Shown here one piece after another: positions 16,146 to 25,439 of a stretch of 64,000 bases of DNA (positions are counted from its first letter, which is position 1; each line of letters begins with the position of its first letter). A program made the translations under genes and the position numbers. Origin of the DNA: Flavobacterium suncheonense GH29-5 = DSM 17707 (GTDB lineage: Bacteria; Bacteroidota; Bacteroidia; Flavobacteriales; Flavobacteriaceae); the NCBI RefSeq assembly GCF_000430025.1, contig NZ_AUCZ01000004.1:248001-312000 (forward strand), read 5' to 3'. Under the pieces are notes generated by a model that saw only the letters and a list, made by a program, of their open reading frames with translations, made no database searches and had not been told where the DNA came from.

Positions 16146-17429
16146 TTATTTAATTGGAAGCGGAGGAAGTAACTTGCTCGAAACTTCTCCAAACCCGATT
16201 CGCACCTCATTGTTTTTACAATATCCTCTCATAATAACGGTATCACCGTCGTTGATGAATTTACGCTCGGAACCGTCATTCATTTTGATTGGATTTTTAC
16301 CTCCCCAAGTTAACTCGAGCATCGAACCAAAAGAATCTTCCGTTGGTCCTGAAATCGTACCGGAGCCCATCATGTCACCGGAATTGATTCGACAGCCGTT
16401 GATGGTGTGGTGCGCCAATTGCTGGCTCATGGTCCAGTACATGTATTTTAAATTCGATTTGCTTACGACAGTTTCTTCACTGTTTTCCGGCGCAATCGAC
16501 ACTTCTAAATTAATATCAAAAGCGTGGTCGCCGGTTTGCTGTAAATAAGGAAGTGGCGTAGGCTCCTGTTTAGGCGATGAACAACGGAAAGGTTCCAAAG
16601 CATCCATCGTTACAATCCAGGGAGAAATGGACGAAGCAAAGTTTTTGGCCAAGAACGGCCCAAGCGGCACGTATTCCCATTTCTGGATATCACGCGCTGA
16701 CCAGTCGTTTAACAATACCATTCCGAAGATGTAATCTTCTGCTTCTCCAACCGGGATGTTTTCGCCCATGATGTTGGCATCGGTAGTGATGAAAGCGGTT
16801 TCCAATTCGAAATCCACCAACCGGGAAGGACCGAATACCGGAGCAGTTGCATCAGCCGGCATGGTTTGTCCCATTGGACGGTGTACCGGAATCCCGGAAG
16901 GAACAATTGTAGAACTTCTTCCGTGGTAACCTACCGGGATGTGCAACCAGTTCGGCAATAACGCATTCTCAGGATCGCGGAACATTTTACCCACATTGGT
17001 AGCGTGTTCTCTGCTGGAATAAAAATCCGTGTAATCACCAATATGAACTGGTAACTGCATTTCCACATCGGCAATATTGAAAATCACTGCGTCGCGGTGT
17101 GCCTGATTGTCTCTCAGTTCGGAATTGTTGTTGTCAAAAATGTCTGCTAAACGGTTGCGAACGAGCCTCCAGGTTTTTTTACCGTCTGAAATGAAGTCGT
17201 TCAACGTATCCTGCATGAACATATCGTCGGTCAGATCAATACCTTCAAAGTAGCCCAGTTGTTGTAAGGCTCCCATATCGATGGCATAATCTCCGATTCT
17301 CGTGCCAATGGTTACCACATCTTCTTTCGTTATGAAAACCCCGAAAGGAATATTCTGGATAGGGAAATCACTGTTTTCGGGAACTGGTAACCAAGAGGTT
17401 CTATTTGGATCATTTGCTGTTATAGGCAT
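16146..17429 (-). CDS. fahA: Fumarylacetoacetase
   Basis: Last enzyme of tyrosine/homogentisate breakdown: splits 4-fumarylacetoacetate into fumarate and acetoacetate. The 427 residues match the full-length eukaryotic-type enzyme. The N-terminal SH3-like domain starts SWLPVPENSDFPIQNIPFGVF. The catalytic fold carries the metal-site residues (IGDYTDFYSSREHATNVG, PVGYHGRSSTIVPSG, LETAFIT, LNDWSARDIQKWEYVPLGPFLAKNF) and the C-terminal RINSGDMMGSGTISGP. No other tyrosine-pathway gene is adjacent. A consensus promoter (17468-17498, minus strand) overlaps the region upstream of glyA. Confidence 0.96.
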   Translation of the reverse strand: MPITANDPNRTSWLPVPENSDFPIQNIPFGVFITKEDVVTIGTRIGDYAIDMGALQQLGYFEGIDLTDDMFMQDTLNDFISDGKKTWRLVRNRLADIFDNNNSELRDNQAHRDAVIFNIADVEMQLPVHIGDYTDFYSSREHATNVGKMFRDPENALLPNWLHIPVGYHGRSSTIVPSGIPVHRPMGQTMPADATAPVFGPSRLVDFELETAFITTDANIMGENIPVGEAEDYIFGMVLLNDWSARDIQKWEYVPLGPFLAKNFASSISPWIVTMDALEPFRCSSPKQEPTPLPYLQQTGDHAFDINLEVSIAPENSEETVVSKSNLKYMYWTMSQQLAHHTINGCRINSGDMMGSGTISGPTEDSFGSMLELTWGGKNPIKMNDGSERKFINDGDTVIMRGYCKNNEVRIGFGEVSSKLLPPLPIK

Positions 17430-17467
17430 AATGTTGTGTATTTATTAAAAAATGTATTTTCAGTTAT

Positions 17468-17498
17468 CAAATATACTTTCAATTGGGATTTTACCAAA
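17468..17498 (-). promoter_or_regulatory. Bacteroidota consensus promoter of fahA
   Basis: On the minus strand TTTG (17495-17498), 19 bp, TATATTTG (17468-17475), an exact match to TTTG-N19-TAnnTTTG. The leader would be about 30 nt. The glyA -7 box TATTTTTG (plus strand, 17508-17515) lies just beside it, so the two divergent promoters overlap. Confidence 0.75.
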
Positions 17499-17541
17499 CA
17501 CTTTTCGTATTTTTGAGCTCGATTTAACAAAATATTTGAAA

Positions 17542-18816
17542 ATGCAACGCGACGAACAAATTTTCGACTTAATTCTTGAAGAACAAGAGAGACAAATCCA
17601 CGGATTAGAACTTATTGCCTCTGAAAACTTCGTTAGCGACCAGGTGATGGAAGCTGCGGGTTCAGTTTTAACCAATAAATATGCAGAAGGTTATCCGGGA
17701 AAAAGATATTACGGTGGTTGTGAGGTAGTGGATGTTATCGAGCAAATTGCTATCGACAGAGCCAAAGCCCTATTTGGTGCGGAATATGTAAACGTACAGC
17801 CACACTCAGGTTCCCAGGCCAATACAGCGGTTTTGGCAGCTTGTTTAAAACCCGGTGATAAATTTTTAGGTTTCGATTTATCGCATGGCGGACACTTAAC
17901 GCACGGTTCTCCGGTAAACTTCTCGGGTAAATTATACAATCCGGTGTTTTACGGTGTAGAGCAGGAGACAGGCCGTCTGAACTACGATAAAATTCAGGAA
18001 ATTGCCACTAAAGAACAACCGAAATTAATCATCGCCGGAGCTTCGGCATATTCCCGTGATATGGATTTCAAACGTTTCCGTGAAATTGCGGATTCGGTTG
18101 GTGCTATTTTAATGGCGGATATTGCTCACCCGGCAGGTTTAATTGCAAAAGGGTTGATGAACGATCCGATTCCGCATTGTCATATTGTAACTACGACTAC
18201 GCACAAAACATTGCGTGGGCCTCGTGGAGGTATGATCATGATGGGGAAAGATTTTGAAAATCCTTGGGGTTTAACTACGCCAAAAGGAGAAATCCGTATG
18301 ATGTCGCATGTATTGGATATGTCGGTTTTCCCTGGAAATCAAGGCGGTCCGTTAGAACACATTATCGCGGCTAAAGCTGTAGCTTTTGGTGAAGCTTTGA
18401 CAGACGAGTTCTTCCACTATGCAATGCAAGTACAGAAAAATGCTAAAGCAATGGCGGAAGCTTTCGTAAAAAGAGGCTACAACATCATCTCAGGGGGAAC
18501 AGATAACCATATGATGTTAATCGATTTAAGAAACAAGGGAATCTCCGGTAAAGAAGCAGAAAATGCGTTAGTAAAAGCAGAAATTACCGTAAACAAAAAC
18601 ATGGTGCCTTTTGATGATAAATCGCCATTCGTTACTTCCGGTATTCGTGTAGGAACGCCAGCCATCACCACTCGTGGTTTAGTGGAAGCCGATATGGAAA
18701 CGGTTGTAGATTTAATCGACAGAGTAATCATGAACCACACCAACGAAGAAGTGCTGGAACAAGTTGCCGATGAGGTAAACGACATGATGAGCGAAAGAGC
18801 GATGTTTGTTTTCTAA
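17542..18816 (+). CDS. glyA: Serine hydroxymethyltransferase
   Basis: PLP enzyme converting serine and tetrahydrofolate to glycine and methylene-THF; cytosolic supply of one-carbon units. 424 residues, normal length, starting [18 protein letters not shown]. The PLP lysine is in [14 protein letters not shown], and [16 protein letters not shown] and HGGHLTHG line the active site. The open frame continues 30 codons upstream through the promoter region (TATTTTTG at 17508-17515), so the ATG at 17542 is the start. Followed by a strong terminator. Confidence 0.98.
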   Translation: MQRDEQIFDLILEEQERQIHGLELIASENFVSDQVMEAAGSVLTNKYAEGYPGKRYYGGCEVVDVIEQIAIDRAKALFGAEYVNVQPHSGSQANTAVLAACLKPGDKFLGFDLSHGGHLTHGSPVNFSGKLYNPVFYGVEQETGRLNYDKIQEIATKEQPKLIIAGASAYSRDMDFKRFREIADSVGAILMADIAHPAGLIAKGLMNDPIPHCHIVTTTTHKTLRGPRGGMIMMGKDFENPWGLTTPKGEIRMMSHVLDMSVFPGNQGGPLEHIIAAKAVAFGEALTDEFFHYAMQVQKNAKAMAEAFVKRGYNIISGGTDNHMMLIDLRNKGISGKEAENALVKAEITVNKNMVPFDDKSPFVTSGIRVGTPAITTRGLVEADMETVVDLIDRVIMNHTNEEVLEQVADEVNDMMSERAMFVF

Positions 18817-18837
18817 ACAGCGTTATATTATAAAAAG

Positions 18838-18869
18838 AAAGTCCTTCAAATTATTGAGGGACTTTTTTT
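18838..18869. terminator. Bidirectional terminator, glyA / P-type ATPase
   Basis: Twelve-base stem AAAGTCCTTCAA / TTGAGGGACTTT with one G-T pair and a 4-base loop, followed by T on the plus strand, between two convergent genes. Confidence 0.8.
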
Positions 18870-18882
18870 GAAGCAATTGGTC

Positions 18883-21390
18883 TTAATTCTTGTGTCGGAT
18901 TCTTTTAATCAACTTATAAATTTCAAACCACAAGACCGAAATGCCTGCTACGGTAAGCGCAAACATAATTTCATTAAAAGTAAGGGTGGCGACCTGAAAA
19001 AATCGGGAAACCGGTGTAATGAAAAGAATTGAAAAAAGCAATGTAAGTGTAGCAAGTGTGATGCCCAACAATAACAAATTTCTGTTTTTGAGGCTTTCAA
19101 AAATGCTGTAATAGAAAGATCGGTTGGTATAACTCAACAATATATTGCTAAAAATAAGTGTCGTAAAAACGATGGCTCTTGTTTTTTCTTCGCTGCCTCC
19201 GTTTTGTACGGTATACTGATAAGCAAATAACACGCCTGCTGTAATTACCAAACCCTGAATGATGCTCATAATCAGTTCTTTCCAGTTCAGGAAGGTTTCG
19301 GTCATTTTTCTGGGTTTCTGCCGCATGGTGTTTTTTTCCATGGGTTCGTTTTCGTACACGATGGAGCAGGTTGGTCCCATAATCAGTTCAAGAAAAATTA
19401 CATGGACGGGCGTAAAAATAGTTGGGTATTTCCATCCTAAAAATAAAGGAAGGGAAACTGTCAGGATGATCGGGATATGAATCGAAATGATGTATTGCAC
19501 CGCTTTTTTGATGTTCGCATAAATCCTGCGCCCGGCGGCAATTCCGGTAATCAGTTTGTCCAGATTGTCGTCTACGATTACTAAGGATGCGGCTGCTTTG
19601 GCAATTTCCGTACCTTTATTTCCCATGGCAACCCCGATGTGAGCCGCTTTCAAAGCCGGAGCATCATTTACGCCGTCGCCCAGCATGGCCACCACTTCAT
19701 CGTCTTGTTTTAAAGCCTTAACCATCGCTAATTTTACTTCCGGAAACATACGGGTAAACAAGGTGGTTTTCTTAGTCAATGCTATCAGTTCTGAGGGTGT
19801 GTTGTTGGTGATTTCCGCACCATTTACCGCCGATGTGGAATTACGGATTCCCGCCTGCAAAGCAATGGCTTTGGTGGTATCGGCATTATCGCCTGTAATT
19901 ACTTTTACTTTGATGCCGGCGTCGTATATTTTTTGAAAAACATCCTGAATGCCTTGTTTCGGCGGATCGTAAAATACGGTAAAGCCTAAAAATTCAAAAG
20001 AAAAATCTTGTTGCTTTTCCGGGAAATGGTTTCCGGTAAACGTTGATTTGGCGACACCCAAAACGCGATACCCTTCTTGTCCGAAAGTCTGGATTTTTTT
20101 CCGAAGCACTTCTTTCTGCTGTTCGGTTAAATCTGAAACGGCAAGAATAGCTTCCGGCGCTCCTTTGGCTGCAATGATTCGCTCTCCCGAATGGTTCTCG
20201 AAAAGATGCGTCATCATGGGTGGTTTGCCGTCCAGCGGATATTCGTGTATCATCCGGAACTCATTTCGTCTGTCGGTTTGCTGAGTTTGTTCGTAGATGT
20301 TGTGGATTGTTTTTTCCATCGGATCAAACGGCACCGGTTCGCTGCTCCACATGGCGTAGGTTATCAGTTGTGATAAATCTGTCTCTTTAAACTCGTCGTG
20401 ATTATAAGTTTTGTCGGTCTTGAAATCGTACAACTGCTTCAAATGCATAGTGTTTTCGGTAATTGTTCCGGTTTTGTCGGTACAAATTACGGTAGTACTG
20501 CCGAGTGTTTCCACCACGCTGCTTTGTTTGATAATAATGCCTTCCCGCATCAGTTTCCATGCGCCTAAGGCCATAAAAGTGGTAAAGGCAACGGGGATTT
20601 CTTCCGGTAAGACCGACATGGCCAGCGTAAGACCGGTCAGTAAACTCTCAATGATGCTTCCGGTTTGGTAAAAACTATAAATCCAGACCATCAGAAATAC
20701 TGCAATCCCGATATAAGCCATGTTTTTGACAAAACGGGTAATCTGCTTTTGTAACGGAGAAACTTCTTCCTTGATTTCCTTAATTGATTGGCCTATTTTT
20801 CCCAGCCGTGTATTTTTCCCGATTGCCGTTACTTTAATCACGGCCAAACCCGAAACAACCAAGGTGCCGCTGTACACATTCGCATCGGTAGTGTCGCTGC
20901 TTTTAAAAACGGAAAAGCTTTCGCCTGTAAGCGAGGCTTCGTTCACTGAAAAATCATTGCTGTGGACGATTTTCCCATCGGCATTAATCATTTTTCCTTC
21001 TTCTATGATGCACAAATCGCCAACTGTAATTTCATGAGTGGGAACCTGAACTACTTTGCTGTTTCTGATGACGATACTTAAAGGTTCGTTGAGTTTTTCA
21101 AGCGCTTCCAACGCAATTCTGCTGCGGTTGTCCTGATAGAAAGAAATGGCAGAAACCGCCACAATGGCGCCAAACATAAACAGTGCTTCGGTATAATTGC
21201 CTACAATGACGTAGATTATTGAAACGGCAATCAGCAGCAGTAACATCGGTTCTTTGAGAATATTGAAGAGCAAATAGTACCATGAAGATTTTTGTTGGCC
21301 GTCAATCTGATTGTAACCAAATTCCTTTTGGGATTTTTTTACTTCTTCGTCTGTAAGCCCTTTTAAATGGTCTGGAATATTGTACGACAT
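18883..21390 (-). CDS. Cation-translocating P-type ATPase (calcium type)
   Basis: Inner-membrane P-type ATPase of 835 residues, probably exporting Ca2+ or another divalent cation. In order: actuator domain with SLTGESFSV, transmembrane helix 4 with LPEEIPVAF, phosphorylation site ICTDKTGTIT, nucleotide-binding domain, hinge MLGDGVNDAPALKAAHIG, and six C-terminal helices starting with the motif PTCSIVYENEPMEKN. The PEEIP motif replaces the PEGLP of SERCA pumps, so ion choice is less certain. The frame extends 69 codons upstream without family similarity; I start at MSYNIPDHLKGL (21390). A TAGCTTTG -7 box lies at 21426-21433 on the minus strand. Confidence 0.93.
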   Translation of the reverse strand: MSYNIPDHLKGLTDEEVKKSQKEFGYNQIDGQQKSSWYYLLFNILKEPMLLLLIAVSIIYVIVGNYTEALFMFGAIVAVSAISFYQDNRSRIALEALEKLNEPLSIVIRNSKVVQVPTHEITVGDLCIIEEGKMINADGKIVHSNDFSVNEASLTGESFSVFKSSDTTDANVYSGTLVVSGLAVIKVTAIGKNTRLGKIGQSIKEIKEEVSPLQKQITRFVKNMAYIGIAVFLMVWIYSFYQTGSIIESLLTGLTLAMSVLPEEIPVAFTTFMALGAWKLMREGIIIKQSSVVETLGSTTVICTDKTGTITENTMHLKQLYDFKTDKTYNHDEFKETDLSQLITYAMWSSEPVPFDPMEKTIHNIYEQTQQTDRRNEFRMIHEYPLDGKPPMMTHLFENHSGERIIAAKGAPEAILAVSDLTEQQKEVLRKKIQTFGQEGYRVLGVAKSTFTGNHFPEKQQDFSFEFLGFTVFYDPPKQGIQDVFQKIYDAGIKVKVITGDNADTTKAIALQAGIRNSTSAVNGAEITNNTPSELIALTKKTTLFTRMFPEVKLAMVKALKQDDEVVAMLGDGVNDAPALKAAHIGVAMGNKGTEIAKAAASLVIVDDNLDKLITGIAAGRRIYANIKKAVQYIISIHIPIILTVSLPLFLGWKYPTIFTPVHVIFLELIMGPTCSIVYENEPMEKNTMRQKPRKMTETFLNWKELIMSIIQGLVITAGVLFAYQYTVQNGGSEEKTRAIVFTTLIFSNILLSYTNRSFYYSIFESLKNRNLLLLGITLATLTLLFSILFITPVSRFFQVATLTFNEIMFALTVAGISVLWFEIYKLIKRIRHKN

Positions 21391-21601
21391 TACTACTGTA
21401 TTTTGATAAGGGATCAGTTGTACTACAAAGCTAATCAAAAACCTTCCTAAAACATATATTAGAAAAATTTCTGAATCAGCTCCGGAACAAATGCATTTTA
21501 GGCATCCGGAAATAAATTTAACCCTTTTTAACGCTTTCTGTGAAAAATTTAAGAATGGAATAGTTTTTGATTTACTATTTTTGAATTCAAATACCAAAAA
21601 C

Positions 21602-22279
21602 GTGAACTATTTATACGCATTACTTCTGGCCTTATTTTTTTCTGCGGCCGCTTTTGCCCAACCCGATAACGGAAAGAAAACCGTTGTAATTCCGCGTGTG
21701 AAAGATCCGGAAGTAAAAGCAAATACTACACCAGCAACCATTGCTGAACCCCGTTTCAAAGCTATGGAGTTTGCCGAATCGGTATTGGACAAAGACAAAC
21801 CGTTAACGTTCCCAAAAGAAGGAAACAAACCTTTCCAGATTGGAGAAACAGCAGAAAAGAAACCGGAACAGTTTGCCAATCCGAGGGAAATCCCGAAAAA
21901 TGCCGTGCCGAAATTTCAAGGTGATGAGAACACAAAAGTTTTCCGCAGAAACCAATCTTTTGGAGAATTCAGAACCAAATCGAACATGGTTAAAATTTTG
22001 TGCAGAGATCATATGGCGGAAGATGGCGATATCGTAAAAGTAATGATCAATAATATGGTGGTGAATGCCCGCTTATTTCTTACGAACGGCTTTAAAACCA
22101 TCGAAGTCGGTTTAACCCCGGGCTTTAATAAAATTGAATTTGAAGCCTTGAATCAGGGAACTTCCGGGCCAAATACGGCAGAATTCCACATTTTTGACGA
22201 TAAAAATCAGTTAATCACCGCAAATCAATGGGACTTGGCGACGGGGTTTAAAGGTTCCGTAATGATTATCAAAGAATAA
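21602..22279 (+). CDS. Secreted protein of unknown function, 225 aa
   Basis: I choose the GTG at 21602 because it begins a clean signal peptide (MNYLYALLLALFFSAAAFAQ); the longer open frame has no start near it and crosses a TATTTTTG -7 box at 21576-21583. The mature protein has a proline- and lysine-rich, probably disordered first half (PRVKDPEVKANTTPATIAEP, FPKEGNKPFQIGETAEKKP) and a beta-rich C-terminal half (VKVMINNMVVNARLFLTNGFKTIEVGLTPGFNKIEFEALNQG) that looks like an immunoglobulin-like domain. I do not recognise a named family. A terminator follows 9 bases after the stop. Confidence 0.78.
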   Translation: MNYLYALLLALFFSAAAFAQPDNGKKTVVIPRVKDPEVKANTTPATIAEPRFKAMEFAESVLDKDKPLTFPKEGNKPFQIGETAEKKPEQFANPREIPKNAVPKFQGDENTKVFRRNQSFGEFRTKSNMVKILCRDHMAEDGDIVKVMINNMVVNARLFLTNGFKTIEVGLTPGFNKIEFEALNQGTSGPNTAEFHIFDDKNQLITANQWDLATGFKGSVMIIKE

Positions 22280-22288
22280 CAACAAAAG

Positions 22289-22318
22289 AACTCCAAATTT
22301 CAGTTTGGAGTTTTTTTA
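22289..22318 (+). terminator. Terminator of the 225-aa secreted protein gene
   Basis: Stem AACTCCAAA / TTTGGAGTT with a 6-base loop and a run of seven T. Confidence 0.8.
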
Positions 22319-22411
22319 TGACCTTTATCAGTAATTCCTTCATAAAATTCCAGTAAATTTGGTAGTGTGGAGTGAATAGGTTAATTGTTTGCATTTCAAT
22401 CCAATCAGCTT

Positions 22412-23506
22412 ATGATAAGGTTAAAAGTAGTTGTTTCTGTTGGCGTTTTACTGTGGTTAACAGCCTGCAAAGATAAAAGTTCGGGCATTCAGCCAACGGT
22501 TGGCGCCATTACGCAGAGTGTTTATGCTTCCGGGGTTATAAAAGCAGACGGACAATATATTGTTTATCCGAATGCCAGCGGAGTACTGAAAAAAATCAAT
22601 GTAACAGTAGGCGATACCATCGTAAAAGATCAACCGTTGTTTGAACTTGACAACGATAAAGCAGCATTATCCACCGAAAGTGCCCGTTTGGCCTATCAGT
22701 TAAGCAATGAAAACAGCCGGTATATTCAGGATAAAATTACCGAACTCGAATTAGCCGTACAAAACGCAAAAGACAAACTGAAACTTGACGAATCCCTTTA
22801 CAACAGAAATGTAAGAGTAAAAGATCAGGGCGGCATTTCAGAAGTCGATTTTGAAAGGGTGGAGTTAGCCTATAAAAGTTCCAAACTGGCTTACGAAACG
22901 GCACAAAACCGGTTAAACCAATTCCGAATACAGGCCAAAAACGAACAATCCCGAAGCAATGTGAATCTTCGTTTAAGCGAAAAGTCGCAAAGTGATTTTA
23001 CGGTAAAAAGTGCTTTTTCAGGGCTGTTGTTCGATATTTTGGCAAAAGAAGGAACGCTGGTTTCTCCGCAAACACCTTTGGCCGTAATTGGTAAGGCAAA
23101 TGCTTTTCTGTTAGAGTTGGAAGTCGATGAAAACGATATGGTTCAGGTAACCACCGGACAAAAAGTACTGGTAACACTCGACAGTTACAAAAATCAGGTT
23201 TTTGAAGCCGAAGTACACAAAATCTATCCGATTATGGACGAACGCTCCCGAACCTTTAAAATTGAAGCGCTGTTCACGGAAATTCCCAAAAAGCTATATC
23301 CGAATTTAACGGCCGAAGCGAACATCATCATCCAAACCAAAAAACAAGCCGTCACCATTCCGAAAAACTACCTGATTGATAAGGAATATGTTTTGGTAAA
23401 CGGCGACGAAAAACGAAAAGTAAAAACCGGCCTTTCCGATTATCAGTACGTTGAAATTCTTGAAGGCTTAAAAGCCGGTGAAACGATTTATCCCGCAGAA
23501 GAATGA
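22412..23506 (+). CDS. HlyD-family adaptor lipoprotein of an ABC export system
   Basis: 364-residue periplasmic adaptor with a lipoprotein signal (LLWLTACKDKSS, lipobox cysteine near residue 18). Order: first lipoyl half (IVYPNASGVLKKINVTVGDTIVKDQPLFELDN), long coiled-coil hairpin (about 80-190), second lipoyl half (FTVKSAFSGLLFDILAKEGTLVSPQTPLAVIG), beta barrel (LLELEVDENDMVQVTTGQKVLV) and membrane-proximal domain. I start at the ATG at 22412; a TTG 9 codons upstream adds a non-signal extension. The stop overlaps the permease start (ATGA), so the cassette with permease and ATPase is translationally coupled, as in MacAB-type exporters. Confidence 0.9.
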   Translation: MIRLKVVVSVGVLLWLTACKDKSSGIQPTVGAITQSVYASGVIKADGQYIVYPNASGVLKKINVTVGDTIVKDQPLFELDNDKAALSTESARLAYQLSNENSRYIQDKITELELAVQNAKDKLKLDESLYNRNVRVKDQGGISEVDFERVELAYKSSKLAYETAQNRLNQFRIQAKNEQSRSNVNLRLSEKSQSDFTVKSAFSGLLFDILAKEGTLVSPQTPLAVIGKANAFLLELEVDENDMVQVTTGQKVLVTLDSYKNQVFEAEVHKIYPIMDERSRTFKIEALFTEIPKKLYPNLTAEANIIIQTKKQAVTIPKNYLIDKEYVLVNGDEKRKVKTGLSDYQYVEILEGLKAGETIYPAEE

Positions 23507-24759
23507 ATTACAGACTGATTCTGAATATTGCCGTTCACTTACTTCGGGCCCGACTGAAACAAACAATTGTGGCCGCTGCGGGCGTAACGTTCGGAATTGC
23601 GATGTTCATTACGCTTTTGGGTTTTATGAACGGTTTAAACGATTTGCTGGACGGGCTGATGCTGAACCGAACCCCGCACGTACGCCTATATAACGAAATA
23701 AAACCTGTGGAAAATCAGCCGGTTAATTTGTCGGAAAAGTATAAAAATGCTACGAATTTCATCACTTCCATCAAACCTAAAGACAGAGGAAAAGCCATCT
23801 ACAACAGTAAAACCATTATTAAAGTCCTGAAAGAAGACAAGCGAATCGTGGATGTGGCACCCAAAGTATCCACGCCGGTTTTCTTCAATTCCGGAACGAT
23901 TGAAATTTCGGGTATTATCAATGGGATTTCTGTGACGGCGGAAGAAGAACTCTTTAAATTCAGCGATTACATAACAGACGGAAATATTGCTGATCTGGAG
24001 CAAAACAACAGTATCATCATCGGTTCCGGACTGGCGAAGAAAATGATGCTCGAAAGAGGTGATATTATAAAAGTCACCACCCCGAAAGGCAATTTGGCAT
24101 CGTTAAAAATCGTCGGAATTTCGCAAATAGGGATTGCTGAAATTGATGATGTGATGAGTACCACGTCTTTAAGCACGTCGCAAAAAATCCTTGGAGAATC
24201 GACCAATTATATTACGGATATTCAGTTGAAATTGCACGATATCAGTCTGGCTCCGCAATTGGCTAAAGAGTTCAGTACTCAATTTGGAGTGGATACCATC
24301 GATTACCAAACGGCCAATTCCCAATTTGAAACCGGCAGCACGGTTCGGAGCATCATTTCCTATGCGGTTGGAATTGTTTTGCTGATTGTGGCCGGTTTCG
24401 GAATTTACAACATTCTGAACATGATGATTTATGAAAAAATGGACAGCATTGCCATTTTAAAAGCCACCGGATTTTCAGGCAATGATGTCAAGTGGATTTT
24501 TCTTTCGCTTTCGATGATTATCGGTATCGCAGGAGGAATTTTAGGCCTGATTTTCGGTTTGCTGTTTTCCGGTATAATCGATACCATTCCGTTTGAAACC
24601 GCTTCCTTGCCAACCATTAAAACGTATCCGATTAATTACAATATGCTGTATTATATAATAGGAATTACATTCGCATTGGTTACAACGGTCATTGCAGGAC
24701 TGTTGCCCGCCCTGAAAGCCAGTAAAATAGATCCTGTTGAAATTATTAGAGGAAAATAG
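23503..24759 (+). CDS. ABC transporter permease (MacB/FtsX-like)
   Basis: 418-residue permease with the MacB/LolC layout: one helix near 20-45 (LKQTIVAAAGVTFGIAMFITLLGFMNGL), a large periplasmic domain (about 50-280), then three helices (about 285-310, 330-365, 385-405) containing the FtsX domain (GIYNILNMMIYEKMDSIAILKATGFSGNDV) and the end SKIDPVEIIRGK. The ATPase is a separate protein encoded 2 bases downstream. Together with the adaptor it should form a MacAB-like exporter; the outer-membrane channel is not in this cluster. Substrate unknown. Confidence 0.92.
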   Translation: MNYRLILNIAVHLLRARLKQTIVAAAGVTFGIAMFITLLGFMNGLNDLLDGLMLNRTPHVRLYNEIKPVENQPVNLSEKYKNATNFITSIKPKDRGKAIYNSKTIIKVLKEDKRIVDVAPKVSTPVFFNSGTIEISGIINGISVTAEEELFKFSDYITDGNIADLEQNNSIIIGSGLAKKMMLERGDIIKVTTPKGNLASLKIVGISQIGIAEIDDVMSTTSLSTSQKILGESTNYITDIQLKLHDISLAPQLAKEFSTQFGVDTIDYQTANSQFETGSTVRSIISYAVGIVLLIVAGFGIYNILNMMIYEKMDSIAILKATGFSGNDVKWIFLSLSMIIGIAGGILGLIFGLLFSGIIDTIPFETASLPTIKTYPINYNMLYYIIGITFALVTTVIAGLLPALKASKIDPVEIIRGK

Positions 24760-24761
24760 TC

Positions 24762-25439
24762 ATGAGTGATATCGTACTGGAAACCAAAGGACTAACCAAG
24801 TATTTTTACGAACCGACAAAGTTTAAAGTGTTGGACAATATCACCATGAGTGTCAATCACGGTGAATTTGTGTCTATCGTCGGGAAATCCGGATGCGGAA
24901 AATCGACGCTGTTGTACCTTTTATCAACGATGGACACCGATTACGAAGGGGAAATTCTCATTCATGAAGAATTGGTTACCGGACAGTCCGACAATGATTT
25001 GGCGCGCATCCGCAACGGTAAAATCGGTTTTGTGTTCCAGTTTCATTATTTGCTTTCCGAATACAACGTCCTGAAAAACGTCATGCTGCCCGGACTGAAA
25101 TTACAGCAGTATTCCGAAGCCGAAATAGAACACCGCGCCATGGAGCATTTAAAAACGCTCGGCATGGAAGATCAGGCGCTTAAAATGCCCAATCAGCTTA
25201 GCGGCGGACAGAAACAGCGCGTTGCCATTGCCCGGGCTTTAATCAATAACCCCTTGATTATTATGGGTGATGAACCGACGGGCAATCTCGACAAAAGAAA
25301 CAGTGATCTGGTGTTTGATATTTTTAAGGAACTTACGCAGGAATACAATCAGACGCTTTTGGTTGTTACCCACGATCCGGATTTTGCCGCGCGAACCAAT
25401 CGTATCATCACCATGGAAGACGGCAAAATTATCGTCTAA
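24762..25439 (+). CDS. ABC transporter ATP-binding protein (MacB/LolD type)
   Basis: 225-residue ATPase: Walker A GKSGCGKSTLLYLL, Q-loop FVFQFHYLLSEYNV, signature LSGGQKQRVAIARAL, Walker B LIIMGDEPTGNLDK and switch histidine VVTHDPDFAAR. The MacB/LolD subfamily is recognised by the QFHYLLSEYNVLKNVMLP and TGNLD segments. It is the last gene of the adaptor-permease-ATPase cassette. Its stop overlaps by 4 bp the stop of the pentapeptide-repeat gene on the other strand. Confidence 0.94.
   Translation: MSDIVLETKGLTKYFYEPTKFKVLDNITMSVNHGEFVSIVGKSGCGKSTLLYLLSTMDTDYEGEILIHEELVTGQSDNDLARIRNGKIGFVFQFHYLLSEYNVLKNVMLPGLKLQQYSEAEIEHRAMEHLKTLGMEDQALKMPNQLSGGQKQRVAIARALINNPLIIMGDEPTGNLDKRNSDLVFDIFKELTQEYNQTLLVVTHDPDFAARTNRIITMEDGKIIV

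Noticed and set aside
17430-17541. Possible glycine or folate riboswitch before glyA
   Set aside because: The gap is 112 bases and taken up by the two promoters; no riboswitch core seen.
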